DNA of 64,000 nucleotides. It comes from Branchipolynoe longqiensis (Eukaryota; Annelida; Polychaeta; Phyllodocida; Polynoidae). The notes below the pieces were generated by a model. The model saw nothing but the letters and a program-made list of their open reading frames with translations, made no database searches and was not told the DNA's origin. Positions 20,677-31,680 of this stretch are shown here, piece by piece. The stretch's first letter is position 1; every line of letters begins with the position of its first letter. Location of the stretch: positions 41,548,590-41,612,589 of the forward strand of contig CM059199.1 in the NCBI GenBank assembly GCA_030323885.1, written 5' to 3'. A program made the translations under genes and the position numbers.

Positions 20677-21249
20677 CAAATATCACAGGCATTCAGCAAT
20701 TCTCAGACTGTAGCTTCATTTCATAGTCGACATCACAGCCGTTTTACCGTTCAAGCTTCTCTACATCACGGGAACCGGAAACCACCGAGCACAACCAGAA
20801 ACCACGTGACACACACATCAGCTATTCCCAGTGGATCAATCCTTGTGACCAATAACCGACATCGCCCTACGTGGAACCATTGAAATCTACAACGATGTAT
20901 TTGACAACTCAAGTGATCGATTTCCATAGCCTGAGCATCTCTGCCCACACCACCCACCCTACTTCAGCCCGACCACCCTCCCGCCTCCGCCCCCACCCCC
21001 ACCCCTACCCCGACCACCACCCTCGTCTCACCAATCAGGCGACCGGAACCCGCGGTTCTTCGCTTCAATATTACCGGCGTATTCCATGAAAACACTGATC
21101 GCTTGACAATGATTCATTGTTAAGTCAGTAACAAAAATAAGAAGGCCCGGACATTTCTCACGTGTTCTCGCGTTCTCTTCCTCACCGTGGTTCACGTGTT
21201 CGGCTCCTACCAAGCTCATTCTCACTCTACCCCCTCACACACATCATCT
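20673..21249. other. No recognised feature
   Basis: Contains a C-rich patch near 20965-21030 (CCCCACCCCCACCCCTACCC). No gene or repeat recognised. Confidence 0.3.
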
Positions 21250-21612
21250 CTTTTTGTTTGTTTGTTGTTGTGTTACGTCCTTGCAACATCTAAGGTCATA
21301 TCAGGACGGGTACCGACTTGTGACATTGCGCACCAATGGCAACTTTATAGTGCTGCCCCACTAGGAGACCAGGCCACCAGCACCATTACCTGATATCCCA
21401 CTCAGTCACATTTTCCTGACACTGAACCAACCAGGTCTTGCACTATCCTAATAATGCTGAGCGCCAGGTATAGGAAGCGACAAGTATCAATTTTAAAGTC
21501 ATTGGTTTTACTCGACCAGTGTTCGAACCCACAAACTCATGGGTTCGGATCCCCCGATCTCCCAAAACAGGAGATGGACGCTGAACTCATTTGGCCACCC
21601 TGTCTGGTCACA
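21250..21612 (-). mobile_element. SINE-1, head H1, with short target-site duplication
   Basis: Full-length copy. CACACATCATCTCTT before it and CACACCATCTCTT after it are a plausible 13-15 bp target-site duplication, as expected for LINE-driven insertion. This is the contrast case for copies flanked by very long repeats. Confidence 0.85.
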
Positions 21613-21691
21613 CCATCTCTTCCTGCTTCTCACGTTGCATCCCACCCACCCACCCTCACACCCACCCTCCCACCATCCCTCCCACCCAACC

Positions 21692-21920
21692 GACCAGAAG
21701 GGGTGCCTGAATGAGTTGAACGTCCGTCGCCCGTTTGGGTATATCCTGGGATTTGAACTCACGTGTTCGAAACCAGGGATACTTAAAAATATATACTTGT
21801 CGCTTCCTAACCAGGTGGTCGGCATTATTAGGATTCATTGGCTCAGCATCAGGAAAATGTGCCTAGGATATCAGTTCATGGTGCTGGTGGCCTGGTCTCC
21901 CAGTGAGGCAGCACAATTAC
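21692..21920 (+). mobile_element. SINE-1, head H1, 3' truncated
   Basis: Head 'ggggtgcctgaatgagttga' and body as far as 'ctcccagtgaggcagcaca'. The tail is missing. A C-rich patch (cccacccacc units) at 21640-21690 precedes it. Confidence 0.75.
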
Positions 21921-22139
21921 TAATTAAATGACTCAAACAGTATTGCAAAACTGAACATCAAACTAACAACACACTGACATCCACTGTTCTGATTTACTTT
22001 ACTATTTCCTCTGTGACCATCATAGCTTCAGTATATAATAACTTACATGTATGGGCAAATCAATGTAGTTATTTACTAGATATCAGCCTATTAATTGTGA
22101 ATAAATCAACTCATTTGCATATTTACTATATATATATGT

Positions 22140-22480
22140 ATTTGAAAATATATGTATTAGTCTATACATGAGTGCCACTACCACGCGGTGGTGGCAGACA
22201 CTACTGTAGCTTCATTTCATAGCTAGGTGGTGGCAGGCTAGTCACTGGGCAGACCCTGACTGGGCTGCCCTCTAGTGTGTGTGGCTAGCTCACCCCTCGC
22301 ACCCCCCCCCCCCCACCCCCACCCAACTACGCAGTTACACTGAACGGCGCTAGGTGGTGGCAGGCTAGTCACCGGGCAGACCCACCTAGAGAGCCGACGT
22401 GGGACCTGGCGACTGAGGGAGCTCTGAGAGGAGGCACTCTGCGCAGAAGAAGGAGCGCCCTGCAGCCGGTTCTCCTGAGA
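22140..22480 (+). repeat. Dispersed repeat X, copy 1
   Basis: Landmarks shared with 22841-23163: 'acatgagtgccactaccac', 'aggtggtggcaggctagtca', 'gactgggctgccctctagtg', 'gcagttacactgaac' and 'gtgggacctgg'. The aggtggtggcaggctagtca motif occurs twice here (22225 and 22352). A C run lies at 22302-22315. Confidence 0.55.
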
Positions 22481-22840
22481 TGGGGGGTGGCGGGGGGTGG
22501 ATTGAGCAGCTCTTTGCTTCCTCTTGTGGGGTATGAACAATTCTCCTCTCTCCCAGCAAAAAACATTCTATTACACAATCTAGATAGAAGTTGGGAGAGG
22601 TTGCGTAGGACGATATAACATTTAAAGCTCCTTTCTTCAACAAGATTCATGTCATGTTTGCCTTGCAGCTATTTAGCTAGACTTTGCTATTTCTGCAGGC
22701 AGATCTAGGCATTGCGCATATGGAAACAAATATGTTTGTAAGGCTTCTCTCCCTTTCGAGTTGGATCTCATGTTGCCTTCTATCATTTTTCTATTCTCAT
22801 TGGTTTGCATTCTGCACCCGGTGAGACTTTAGGAGGGCAG
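22481..22840. other. No recognised feature
   Basis: Starts with a G-rich patch, then ordinary sequence. Short minus-strand frames here overlap one another and show no domain. Confidence 0.3.
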
Positions 22841-23163
22841 TGTAGTAGTTTGTACATGAGCCCCACTACCATGCGGTGACGGCAGCCACTACGCTGCACA
22901 CCTATGCAGTTACACTGAACAGCGCTAGGTGGTGGCAGGCTAGTCACTGGGCAAACCCTGACTGGGCTGCCCTGTAGTGTGTGTGGCTAGTCCCACCCCC
23001 ACCCACCTATAGAGGCGATGTGGGACCTGGCAAGTGAGGGTGTGGGTTAGTTGACTGTTGACGGCGTGGAGAGCAGAGAGGTTTTGTAATAAACCAGGTT
23101 GAAGCATACTCAAACTAAATTTTGGCATTCTTCCGTGAGTGTGGAAGACGTGGGCCATCACAT
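22841..23163 (+). repeat. Dispersed repeat X, copy 2, solo-LTR candidate
   Basis: Begins TGTAGTAGTTTGTACATGAG and ends GGGCCATCACA, so it has TG...CA ends, with 'gtaataaaccagg' as a possible poly(A) signal region. Length about 320 bp would suit a short LTR. No target duplication is obvious, so the LTR call is tentative. Confidence 0.4.
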
Positions 23164-23189
23164 ATATATATTTTATATATACATTTTAT

Positions 23190-23436
23190 TATAGAAAGAC
23201 AGACAAAGAAACTTATTTATTTTGGCCACATCATTCATCAGAGTTCAATATACCGTACATTGTTGGAAGGGAAGGTGAATGGCAGCAGAGGGAGAGGGAG
23301 ACCAAGAACATCATGGTTTACAAATATTTCACAGTGAACAGGCTTGAATTATGCACAGTCTATCAGAACAGCACCCTCTAGTCGAGGGTGCACCAACCCT
23401 CGACTAGAGGACAGAACTATTGATTGATTGATAGAA
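23190..23436 (+). pseudogene. Non-LTR retrotransposon 3' end, 5'-truncated
   Basis: The plus-strand frame encodes 'YFGHIIHQSSIYRTLL' followed by a GRGRPRTSW motif, the C-terminal segment of RTE/CR1-type reverse transcriptase proteins. It matches 52821-53089 on the other strand. It is truncated at its 5' end and finishes with a (ATTG)n tail. In place of the normal ending there is an inverted duplication of CCCTC..TAGTCGAGGGTG / CACC..CCCTCGACTAGAGG (23383-23411). Confidence 0.65.
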
Positions 23437-23517
23437 AAAAGGAAAGAAGGAAAAACTGTTTAAAGAAAATTCTAGAACCATACAATACTTATTCAATGAA
23501 TGCAGGTTACTTTTATT

Positions 23518-23740
23518 GGACTGGAATTGTACACATTTACTACTACAGCTGATATTTCATTTATAAAATATATAATACTTTTGGTATCAAACAGGAGTTG
23601 CATGCACTTACTATTACAACTGATAATGGTTTCATTATGTCTCAAAGAATTGTACTGTACGAACCGAAAGACCAGCCCTCTGGCCCTGAAAATAGATAGT
23701 ATTCGATGAATAAATTAAACTTTAGTAAAAAAAAAAAGTC
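23518..23740 (+). repeat. Poly(A)-ended repeat Y, copy 1
   Basis: Shared with 29240-29450: 'ggaattgta', 'ttactattacaac', 'agaccag..ctctggccctga' and 'tgaataaa'. It finishes with a run of A (23727-23738). This looks like the 3' UTR of a poly(A) retroelement or processed transcript; identity unknown. Confidence 0.5.
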
Positions 23741-23830
23741 ACTAGGAGTGTGCATTGTAACAAGTTGGTGCCCATCCTGATATGACCTTAGATGTTGCTA
23801 GGATGTAACACTCCAGCAACCGACCATCCT
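23741..23830 (+). mobile_element. SINE-1 tail fragment
   Basis: 'gtgcattgtaacaagttggt', 'tgatatgaccttagatgttg' and 'ctccagcaaccgaccatcc'. 5'-truncated. Confidence 0.7.
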
Positions 23831-23839
23831 TCCACTCAT

Positions 23840-24330
23840 CCTGCCACGCATCCTCTCACCCTCCCTCCATCCCACTCACTCTCTCACCCTCCCTCCATCC
23901 CACTCACCCTCCCACCCTCCCTCCATCCTACTGAACCTCCCACCCCCCTCCATCCCACTCAGCCTCCCACCCTCCCTCCATCCCACTCACCATCCCACCC
24001 TCCCACCCTCCCTCCATCCCACTCACCCTCCCACCCTCCCTCCATCCCAGTCACCCTCCCACCCTCCCTCCATCCCACTCACCCTCCCACCTTCCCTCCA
24101 TTACACTCACCCCTCACCCCCCTCCATCCCACTCACCCTCCCTCCATCCCACTCACCCTCCCACCCTCCCTCCCCTCCACTCACCCCTCACTCCCCCTCC
24201 ATCCCACCCACCCTCCCTCCATCCCACTCAGCCTCCCACCCTCCCTCCATCCCCCCACCCTCCCACCCTCCCTCCATCCCACCCTCCCTCCATCCCACCC
24301 TCCCTCCCTCCATCGCACTCACCCTGTCAC
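23840..24330 (+). repeat. 28-bp pyrimidine minisatellite
   Basis: Tandem CCTCCATCCCACTCACCCTC-type units of about 28 bp. The plus strand is almost free of G and the minus strand is G-rich, so quadruplex formation is possible. The array begins at the SINE-1 tail. The Pro/Ser/His frame through it is compositional. Confidence 0.85.
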
Positions 24331-24503
24331 CCTCCAGAAACCTAAATACAATAGCCATTGCCTTCTTCTCTCAGATGTACCGTAAATCTGAGTCTTGCCG
24401 ATTATTGTGTGGATTTTTGTGTGGATTTGTGTGTGGAATTTTGTGTGGATTTGTGTGTAGGTGCATGAATTGATTAAACCGACCAAATTGCAATCGTAGA
24501 CAA

Positions 24504-24665
24504 TTTGTCTTGCTCCTTCCAATGTCGCTTTCCATATCCTAGGAATACAGAGTGCCAAGCTAGATAGCAACAAGTACAATTTTTAAGTCATTGGTTTGAT
24601 TGGACCAGGGTTCGAAACCACGACCTACCAAAACGGGACACGGACGCGCAACTTATTGAGCCATA
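24504..24665 (-). mobile_element. SINE-1 fragment with H1 head
   Basis: Minus-strand body end and head ('gtcattggtttgattggacc', 'gggttcgaaaccacgacc', 'acttattgagccat'). Confidence 0.7.
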
Positions 24666-25237
24666 TTATATAGTTTTACGGTATTTCACGTAGTCACCCT
24701 TCCATAACCCTCCCCCTCCTCCTCTCCCGTATGCCAAATGACCCCCACACACTCGTCCATTTTGCATAGGCAAATTAGATGTTTCTGGAAAGAGTGATTG
24801 AACGTTGGTGGGTTTGTTTTGTTTTGCTTTGCTTTTTTCTTTCCCGCCCCCATCTGAAAATTGACAAATGCAGTTTAAATTGCCATTTCATTTTCAAAGA
24901 CCGCTTATGCGGCGTGCAGCCTTGTCATTAGAATGATGACGTCATGATTATAATCACATGACACTTGATGGCTTAAACCAGACTTTCCCCCGCCCGGACC
25001 CAAGACCCGCCCCCCCTCCTCCTCCTCCTCCTCCTCCTGAACACACCCCTCACCCGGTCTCCTCTGCAGCCCTCGGGGCATTTTCATGCAGATACATAAT
25101 TCATTGCCCACCTCAAACACGACACAGGGAATATGGAGAGTGCCTAGGACCAATATATCTCTTGCGAGACGCATGCACTAGTATTCAGCTAACGCGAGCC
25201 GTTCTGCACCAGATCGATCGCTGTAACTTGCAGTGTA
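24666..25237. other. No recognised feature
   Basis: Contains (CCT)n at 25011-25040. No gene recognised. Confidence 0.3.
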
Positions 25238-25557
25238 GATCAGACGGGAGGGCCGAATGAGTTGAGCGTCCGTCTCCCGTGTTGGTAGATCGTGGGATTC
25301 GAATACACAAGTCAAACCAATGATTTTAAAATTGCTACTTGTCGCTTCCTAGCCAGGCGATTGGCAGTATCAGGATATGGCAAGGACTGGTTGGCTCAGT
25401 GTCAGGATAATGTGACTGAGTCGGATATCAGGTCATGATGCTGGTGGCCTGATCTCCCTATGGGACAGCAATATAAAGTAACCATTGGTGTGCACTGTCA
25501 CAAGTCGGTACCCGTCCTGACATTACCTTAAATGTTGTCAGGATGTTAAACTCCAAG
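25238..25557 (+). mobile_element. SINE-1, head H1
   Basis: GACGGGAGGGCCGAATGAGT head, body complete, tail 'tgttgtcaggatgttaaact'. B box is damaged ('gggattcgaatac'). Confidence 0.8.
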
Positions 25558-25596
25558 CTGATACAATCAGATACAGAGCCACTGTGAGCCAATTGC

Positions 25597-25952
25597 TTAA
25601 AGCTGCATAGTCCGATGAAAACATCAAATTTTAACAAGTATGACAATTATCTTGATTTGATTCTAGATATATAGCTTAGATACTGGTGCACTTATTAAAC
25701 ATTTGTTGTCACATATAAGGGAATACTGAGTCAATTTAATAGAAACCTGTCACTGCAGAAGCCTATTGTTTTAGAGTTTTGGCAAGCTTGCTAACATTAA
25801 TTTAGCAGGTTTGCACTTCAAATATCTCAAAAGTTAGTGATTTAAAATAAAAGTTACTTCAAACTAAAGTAAGGAAGATTATAATGATCAACCTAATAGG
25901 TTTATCTCAGAATATGAGAGAAACTCAAAACCATCGGACTATGCAAGTTTAA
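25597..25952 (-). mobile_element. MITE-A, complete reference copy
   Basis: 356 bp between TTAAAGCTGCATAGTCCGAT and CATCGGACTATGCAAGTTTAA. The best-preserved copy in the window. No open frame of interest. Confidence 0.85.
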
Positions 25953-26027
25953 GTATGGATGCTTTTGCAGCTGGATGTTTTTCCCTTCCACAATAATGAT
26001 AAAAAACCACCAACCTTATAGTGTATG

Positions 26028-26310
26028 TTGCATGATCCAATGAAACCGCCCAATTTTCTAAACCAATATATGTGTTCCCTGTGGCAGAGTGGTTACTGTG
26101 TCTGACTCCTAATCTGAAGGTTGGTGGTTCGATTCCCCATGCTACCTCCCATCTCTGCCAATTTGGATGTCCACCGCTGTGTCTAACTTACAGCCTTATC
26201 AAAGGCCGGTTGCTCTCATGGCATGTCTATATGGTGTGGGAGGTTAAAAATCCCTTGGGTCGGTAACAATTTAGGCTTGGGCTTTCTATCGACAAACTGT
26301 GTAATGGTGA
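26028..26310 (+). mobile_element. SINE-3 inserted beside a MITE-A fragment
   Basis: 26028-26072 is a MITE-A end (tgcatgatccaatgaaaccg). From 26073 a different tRNA-derived SINE begins: A box 'tggcagagtggttactgtgt', anticodon region 'gactcctaatctgaagg' (Arg(CCU)-like at most), B box 'ggttcgattccc', then 'ccaatttggatgtccaccgc' and 'taaaaatcccttgggtcggt'. Other copies are at 41440 and 54546, both on the minus strand. Confidence 0.75.
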
Positions 26311-26530
26311 AAACAAGTCTATTTTGACTTATCCATGATAGGCAGTATAAATCTAAGAATAGAACCATACCTGCATTTGATCGCCAATATCCAAATCACA
26401 TAGCAATGCACACTGTACTAACATTGAATGCTGCGTAAAAGGAATATTAATACTGCATAGTCCGATGAAGACATGAAATTTACAAAACCAGAACAATTAT
26501 CTAGATTTAATCAAGCTGCATATGAAGATG

Positions 26531-27033
26531 TCATGGGGGTGATGAAAATGGGAATTATTGTGCCTAGAGCGGGACTCGAACCCACATCTCTTTGCATTCC
26601 GGGCCAGTGTGCTAACCATTACACCACCTAGGCTCCCTGATATCAATACACTCCCCACGCCTACCTGTCTATGTGGTTACTTGCCTGAGAGGTCAGTGCA
26701 GACCACTACACTCGTCCCCCTGGAATTGTAAGTCTTGTAATGCTTACAATTACATACATACAGGCAATGCACTAACACATACATACACAGGGTAGGTTCA
26801 ACAACCATACAGCGCAAAGCTTGTACAGGATCCTGATCACGGCAACCAGTGTCGTGGGGGGTGATGAAAATGGGAAATACTGCGCCTAGAGCGGGACTCG
26901 AACCCACATCTCTTTGCATTCCGGGCCAGTGTGCTAACCATTACACCACCTAGGCTCCCTGATATCAATACACTCCCCACGCCTACCTGTCTATGTGGTT
27001 ACTTGCCTGAGAGGTCAGTGCAGACCACTACAA
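26531..27033 (-). mobile_element. SINE-2 tandem dimer
   Basis: Reference description for SINE-2. On the minus strand the unit has a leader 'tctgcactgacctctcaggc', a tRNA-like head with 'ggtgtaatggttagcacact' and 'gtgggttcgagtcccgctct', then 'cattttcatcaccccccacg', 'ttgttgaacctaccctgtgt' and 'caggggg'. Unit length is about 320 bp. Here one partial and one complete unit follow in tandem, with near-identical heads at 26560 and 26885. Confidence 0.8.
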
Positions 27034-27840
27034 AGATATAAAATTTGAAAAAAACAGAACAATTATCTAGATTTGATTAAGCTGCATAATCTGATGAAGA
27101 CATCAAATTCGAAAAACCAAAACAATTATCTAGATTTAATGAAGCTGCATAGTCCAATGAATACATCAAATTTGAAAAAAAAAACACAACAATTATCTAG
27201 ATTTAATCAATCTGCATAGTTCGATGAAGGCATCAAATTTGAAAAACCACAAAAATTATCTAGATTTAATCAAGCTGCATAGTCCGATGAAGACATCAAA
27301 TTTGAAAAAAACACAACACTTATCTAGATTTAATCAAGCTGCATAGTCGGATGAAGACATCAAATTTGAAAAACCACAACAATTATCTAGATTTAATCAA
27401 GCTGCATAGTCCAATGAATACATCAAATTTGAAAAACCACAACACTTATCTAGATTTAATCAAGCTGCATAGTCCTATGAAGACATCAAATTTGAAAAAC
27501 CAGAACAATTATCTAGATTTAATCAAGCTGCATAGTCAGATGAAGACATCAAATTTGAAAAACCACAACAATTATCTAGATTTAATGAAGCTTCATAGTC
27601 CGATGAAGACATCAAATTTGAAAAACCACAACAATTATCTAGATTTATTCAAGCTGCATAGTCCGAAAAAGACATCAACATTGAAAAACCACCACAATTA
27701 TCTAGATTTAATCAAGCTGCATAGTCCTATGAATACATCAAATTTGAAAAACCACTATAATTATCTAGATTTGATTAAGCTGCATAATCGGATGAAGACA
27801 TCAAATTTGAAAAACCACAACAATTACCTAGATTTGTTTC
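27034..27840 (-). repeat. 63-bp tandem array derived from the MITE-A terminus
   Basis: About 12-13 units of AAGCTGCATAGTCCGATGAA + GACATCAAATTTG + AAAAACCACAACAATTATCT + AGATTTAATC. As 63 is divisible by three, the plus strand has an open frame (27351-27851) of 21-residue repeats. It starts and stops with the array, so I do not regard it as a gene. Confidence 0.85.
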
Positions 27841-28134
27841 TACATATCTGACTTGGATACTGGTGTTCTTCTTAAACAGTTGTCACCACATCGGAGGCAA
27901 TACCAATATTGAGGCAATTTAATAGAACCTGTTACTGGAGAAGCCAATGGTGTCAGAGTTTTGGTATGCTTTTCAAAACAAATCGTTCCTGGTTGCACTT
28001 CAAATATCTCAAAAGTTAGTCACTTATAATCAGACATACTTCAAACCAAAGGAAGGTAGGTTATAATGCTCAATCAAATTTATTTATCTCAGAAAATGAC
28101 AGAAACTCAAAACCATCGGACTATGCAACTATAA

Positions 28135-28365
28135 GTATACACCAACGTAACAGAACCTGACTCTGATGCAAGTCATGGAAGCCAATGGTGTGCACAACAA
28201 AGGTATTGATCATATTTTCACTTAAAATATTTCCAAAATCAGCCATTTTGGATCAAATATACTTCAAACTGATGCAAAGTAGATTATAACGATCAATTCA
28301 ATATCGTTACTTAACAATAATATGGCAAACACTCAAACCATCAATTTTGCAACTTTGACGCCAAA
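28135..28365 (-). mobile_element. Diverged MITE-A-like segment
   Basis: Follows the previous MITE-A in the same orientation and has the same order of landmarks in degraded form ('aacagaacctgactctgatg', 'catattttcacttaaaatat', 'accatcaattttgcaacttt'). Probably an older relative. Confidence 0.45.
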
Positions 28366-28805
28366 ATGGCGGTGCCATACATTATTCATATTGTTTTCCT
28401 ATCAGGAATTACTCCCCCCCCACCCCCTCTCTGGCCAACATCTATAACTTTGAACCGTCGACTCTACTTCAACAATGTCATGGCAGGATAGAATATTTAT
28501 TAGCACATGTCACGCTGATGATGTATTGCTGGGAGGGACCCTTTTCAGTCGGGAATTAAACTAGCATTCATATATGTATATATATATATATAAATATGCA
28601 TATATGAATATACACAGATATATGTGCAGGATTCAAACATGGGAAGGTTTCTCGCATTTGGTATTGGTGATTGGATCCACTGATTTGCATATTTACAATA
28701 TAATAGATATATGTGTATTGGTGATATGTTATAGCTTTTTGAGAAAAAATAAAGAGAGAAAGCAAAGGAAGAAATCATGTTGAACATTTATTGATGCATG
28801 CTCAG
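28366..28805. other. Low-complexity and unassigned sequence
   Basis: C run at 28412-28430, (TA)-rich 28568-28625, otherwise unassigned. Confidence 0.35.
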
Positions 28806-29218
28806 CAATAGATGAAAGATTCACCCTGTACTTGGAGTACATGGGTAAACGACAATGTAGTGTAAATGCGGGCGAAAATAGCTTTAGTATGGAACAGGAA
28901 GTAGAATGCCTGCCTCCAGTATCAAATGGCTACTTATATCGGCACAGAGTTGGTGGAATGGGAGAGAATGCAAAAAGACAAGATGGGGGCCATAGTACGC
29001 CATCGATTTCACTTTTAATTCTTATTAAACTAGATGTTTTATTATATTTTTCAACTCAAAGGTAGCGGGGAAATATGAAGATATATACAAAGAATAAATG
29101 TTCCTTCTTGGATTGTGGATGTAGGCTCTCATTTCATTTCCCTGCTTTTTCAACAGCTTTTATATAGGGCTTGTATTCACCTGTGTACTGCGAGTACAGG
29201 GTGAATCCTTTATCTAGC
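28806..29218 (-). mobile_element. MITE-C, complete inverted copy
   Basis: Ends are GAAAGATTCACCCTGTACTT and GTACAGGGTGAATCCTTTAT. Body is the reverse complement of 18036-18450. Each terminus is itself a hairpin (CCTGTACTTGGAGTACATGG; CTGTGTACTGCGAGTACAGG). Confidence 0.75.
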
Positions 29219-29239
29219 TCACCAAGTGCATAATACATA

Positions 29240-29450
29240 TGCTGAACTGGAATTGTATGCAGTTACTATTACAACGAATAGTCAATTTATATTATGCTTC
29301 TATTATCGAACATGTTTTTCATGTGGTTATTATTGCAACTGATATTGTCATTTATGTACCAACAAATTGTAATCAATGGCCAGAAGACCAGTGCTCTGGC
29401 CCTGACAAAAGACAGTATTCACTGAATAAAATACATTTAGTAAAAAAAAT
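29240..29450 (+). repeat. Poly(A)-ended repeat Y, copy 2
   Basis: Matches 23518-23740, including 'gctctggccctgacaaaaga', AATAAA at about 29426 and a run of A at 29441-29448. Confidence 0.5.
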
Positions 29451-29564
29451 GTATATGAGTACATATATTATATATACAGGCATATATTTTAGATATGTTT
29501 TCTATATAGATATATATCTGTAGTATGTACATTTTAAACATATATATGTGATATATTCATATAT

Positions 29565-29980
29565 GTGCCCTATACTCTATTATGTGAATATAAACAAGGA
29601 CACTACCACGTATCCGTTCTCTTCTATATATATATTAGGTATAACCTACTATCCTACTGCCAAGGAGATACTTCCTGCTTCTGCCACTATGGCGCCAGCT
29701 GTGAGTGGCTCCTGGCCACCCTGATACCAGCTGGTCTGGTCACTACCGGCACCAGACCTGCTCGGATGGTCAGATATATATATGTGATGTATAAGCATTA
29801 TGCGAGTATAAAGGACTGGAACAGATTATATGTTATGTACTACCACATTATTGATGGGGTGGCTTACTTGATGTATGGCCCGCCCCACTCTAGTCACGTG
29901 ACTGGTGGCGCCGCCACTGGCAGGATTCTAAACGGGATGCTACACGGTGACTCGCACCCGGGAATGTATATATATAAATA
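29565..29980. repeat. Cluster of V-like stubs separated by (TA)n
   Basis: Three segments bounded by TA-rich tracts: 29565-29620 (minus; complement of TATAAA-type start), 29640-29780, and 29783-29975, which starts GTGATGTATAAGCATTATGC GAGTATAAAGGA. This is the same start motif as the V family, but the bodies differ. A GC-rich hairpin-prone stretch (GGTGGCGCCGCCACTGG) lies near 29907. Confidence 0.45.
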
Positions 29981-29984
29981 TATA

Positions 29985-30180
29985 AACTCCAATCCACAAA
30001 TTTAATTAAAATAACAAGGAGGACATTTTAAATCTCACCATTTCCACTTTGCTTGTAATGAAAACGTTATGGGTAAGGAACAAAAATAGGAATGCAAAAA
30101 GTGAACCTATTGCAGGTTTGACTCCAATGTTTATCTCAATTTTTGGATTGGCGTTTACATGGTTTTGCACCTGAGCTATT
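29985..30180. mobile_element. MITE-B copy 2, left end degraded
   Basis: Internal 'accatttccactttgcttgt' and right end 'attggcgtttacatggtttt' 'gcacctgagctattcat' match MITE-B. The left inverted repeat is reduced to 'aactccaatccacaaattta'. Confidence 0.6.
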
Positions 30181-30189
30181 CATATATCC

Positions 30190-30192
30190 ATA

Positions 30193-30234
<42 letters not shown>

Positions 30235-30240
30235 TATAAA
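30190..30240. repeat. (TA)n microsatellite
   Basis: Uninterrupted TA from about 30197 to 30228. Confidence 0.9.
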
Positions 30241-30782
30241 TAGTCATATATAATACGAATACTATTCAATTTAGCCAAGCATGTCCACATGGCTATGGGC
30301 TGAGCTGCTGAGAGATCAGTTCAGAGTACTAAACTGCATTAACTGTTCCACGTTGTACCCAGCGGAAATCCTCACATTTTCAATTTCCTAATGGATAAAA
30401 CCCTGAATGACTTCTTAATGAGTGCAGCAGTATATAAGCTCGGTTAGGTAGGTTCATATCTAAGTAGCTGTTTTACTCCGGCATATTGTATGCTTTCATT
30501 GGATTATGCAACTTTATAAATAAATAAAAAAAAATTTTTTTTAAACAGGTTCAGAAAACCAGACAGAGTCAGTTTCCAAATTTCGCTATTTACGGACCAA
30601 TATTTCCACCCGAGCCTGGTTGTTGAAGTCTCATTTTCACAATCATCCTTACTCCTTAATATTCTGCCTCTGCATCTCCTCACAAACACCTTCACACACA
30701 CACACCCACATACCCCCACCCACACGCACAGACACCTCGTCTTGAAACATGATCTTCGCGAAGATCCGACGGCTACAAATAT
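30241..30782. other. Mostly unassigned; small MITE-A end near 30485
   Basis: 'tttcattggattatgcaactt' at 30492-30514 resembles a MITE-A terminus. (CA)n lies at 30693-30708. Otherwise nothing recognised. Confidence 0.35.
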
Positions 30783-31490
30783 CTAAGAATCAATTTGCGT
30801 CTTTTTTAAACACTCCGCACGGGGTCCTGGTTTAATCTAGATAAAAGCAATAAACTCCATGGGGAATAAGAGGAGACCAGTAATCTTTAGCAACAAAATA
30901 ATCACACACACACAATAAACAATTACAACAAATTCAAGCATTACATCCTCTTGAAATGATCGGCAGATCCATTACAAAGTTCATATCAGATTCACGTATG
31001 ATACCTCAAATGTACCCAACAAGGAATCCTTACAGACAATTTCAAAATTTCTCCTTTCTTAATTCCAGATTTGGACTGTAGCATCCTGGAATTAAACAGT
31101 GAACTAATATTTCCTAGGGAGCACAGAGAATGCAAGTTTACAAGAATCAATTTGCGTCTTTTTTAAACACCCTGCACGGTCTTGGCTTAATCTAGATAAA
31201 AGCAACAAACTCCATGGGAATAAGAGGAGACCAGTAATCTTTAACAACAAAATAATCACACACACACAATAAACAATTACAAAAAACTCAAGCAGTACAT
31301 CCTCTTGAAATGATCGGCAAATCAATTACAAAGTTCATATCAGATTCACGTACGATAACTCAAATGTACCCTTACAGACAATTTCAAAATTTCTCCTTCA
31401 TTAATTCCAGATTTGGACTGTAGAATCCTGGAATTAAACAGTGAACTAATATTTCCTAAGAAGCACATATAATGCAATTTTAGGAGAAGC
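30783..31490 (+). repeat. Two-copy tandem duplication, 358-bp unit
   Basis: 'agaatcaatttgcgtctttt' occurs at 30785 and 31143. The two units (30783-31140, 31141-31490) are close to identical except for small indels, including a missing 'caacaaggaatc' in the second. Contains (CA)n. No coding signal. High similarity suggests a recent event. Confidence 0.85.
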
Positions 31491-31680
31491 ATACAAATCT
31501 GGAAGGTGACCTTGCAAAGAATCGGCAATAGCCTCTTAACTTGACTTTTGGGTGGTTCGTAACCTTGGCGGTTACAGGCTGTAGGACTGCAGCGATAGAA
31601 AACGGCCCCGAGAACTCGGTCCGTGTTTTTGTAGAAGCGGGGGGTTTGGCCATAGCTTCATTGGTGGAGTATCGGGGGTC

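Larger units (their letters stand above)
26451..28132 (-). mobile_element. MITE-A with a terminus amplified into a satellite
   Basis: The right half (27838-28132) is a normal MITE-A body ending CCATCGGACTATGCAAC. The left terminus and the next 45 bp, instead of occurring once, are repeated about 13-14 times. The first unit (26451-26521) is separated from the others by a SINE-2 dimer. Confidence 0.75.

Noticed and set aside
23792..24385. 197-codon Pro/Ser/His frame
   Set aside because: It coincides with the 28-bp pyrimidine minisatellite.
26451..27840. CRISPR-like array
   Set aside because: The whole 63-bp unit is repeated; there are no unique spacers, no cas genes, and the setting is eukaryotic.
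27351..27851. 166-codon frame of 21-residue repeats
   Set aside because: It is a direct consequence of a 63-bp tandem array whose unit is divisible by three; it begins and ends with the array and derives from a non-coding MITE terminus.
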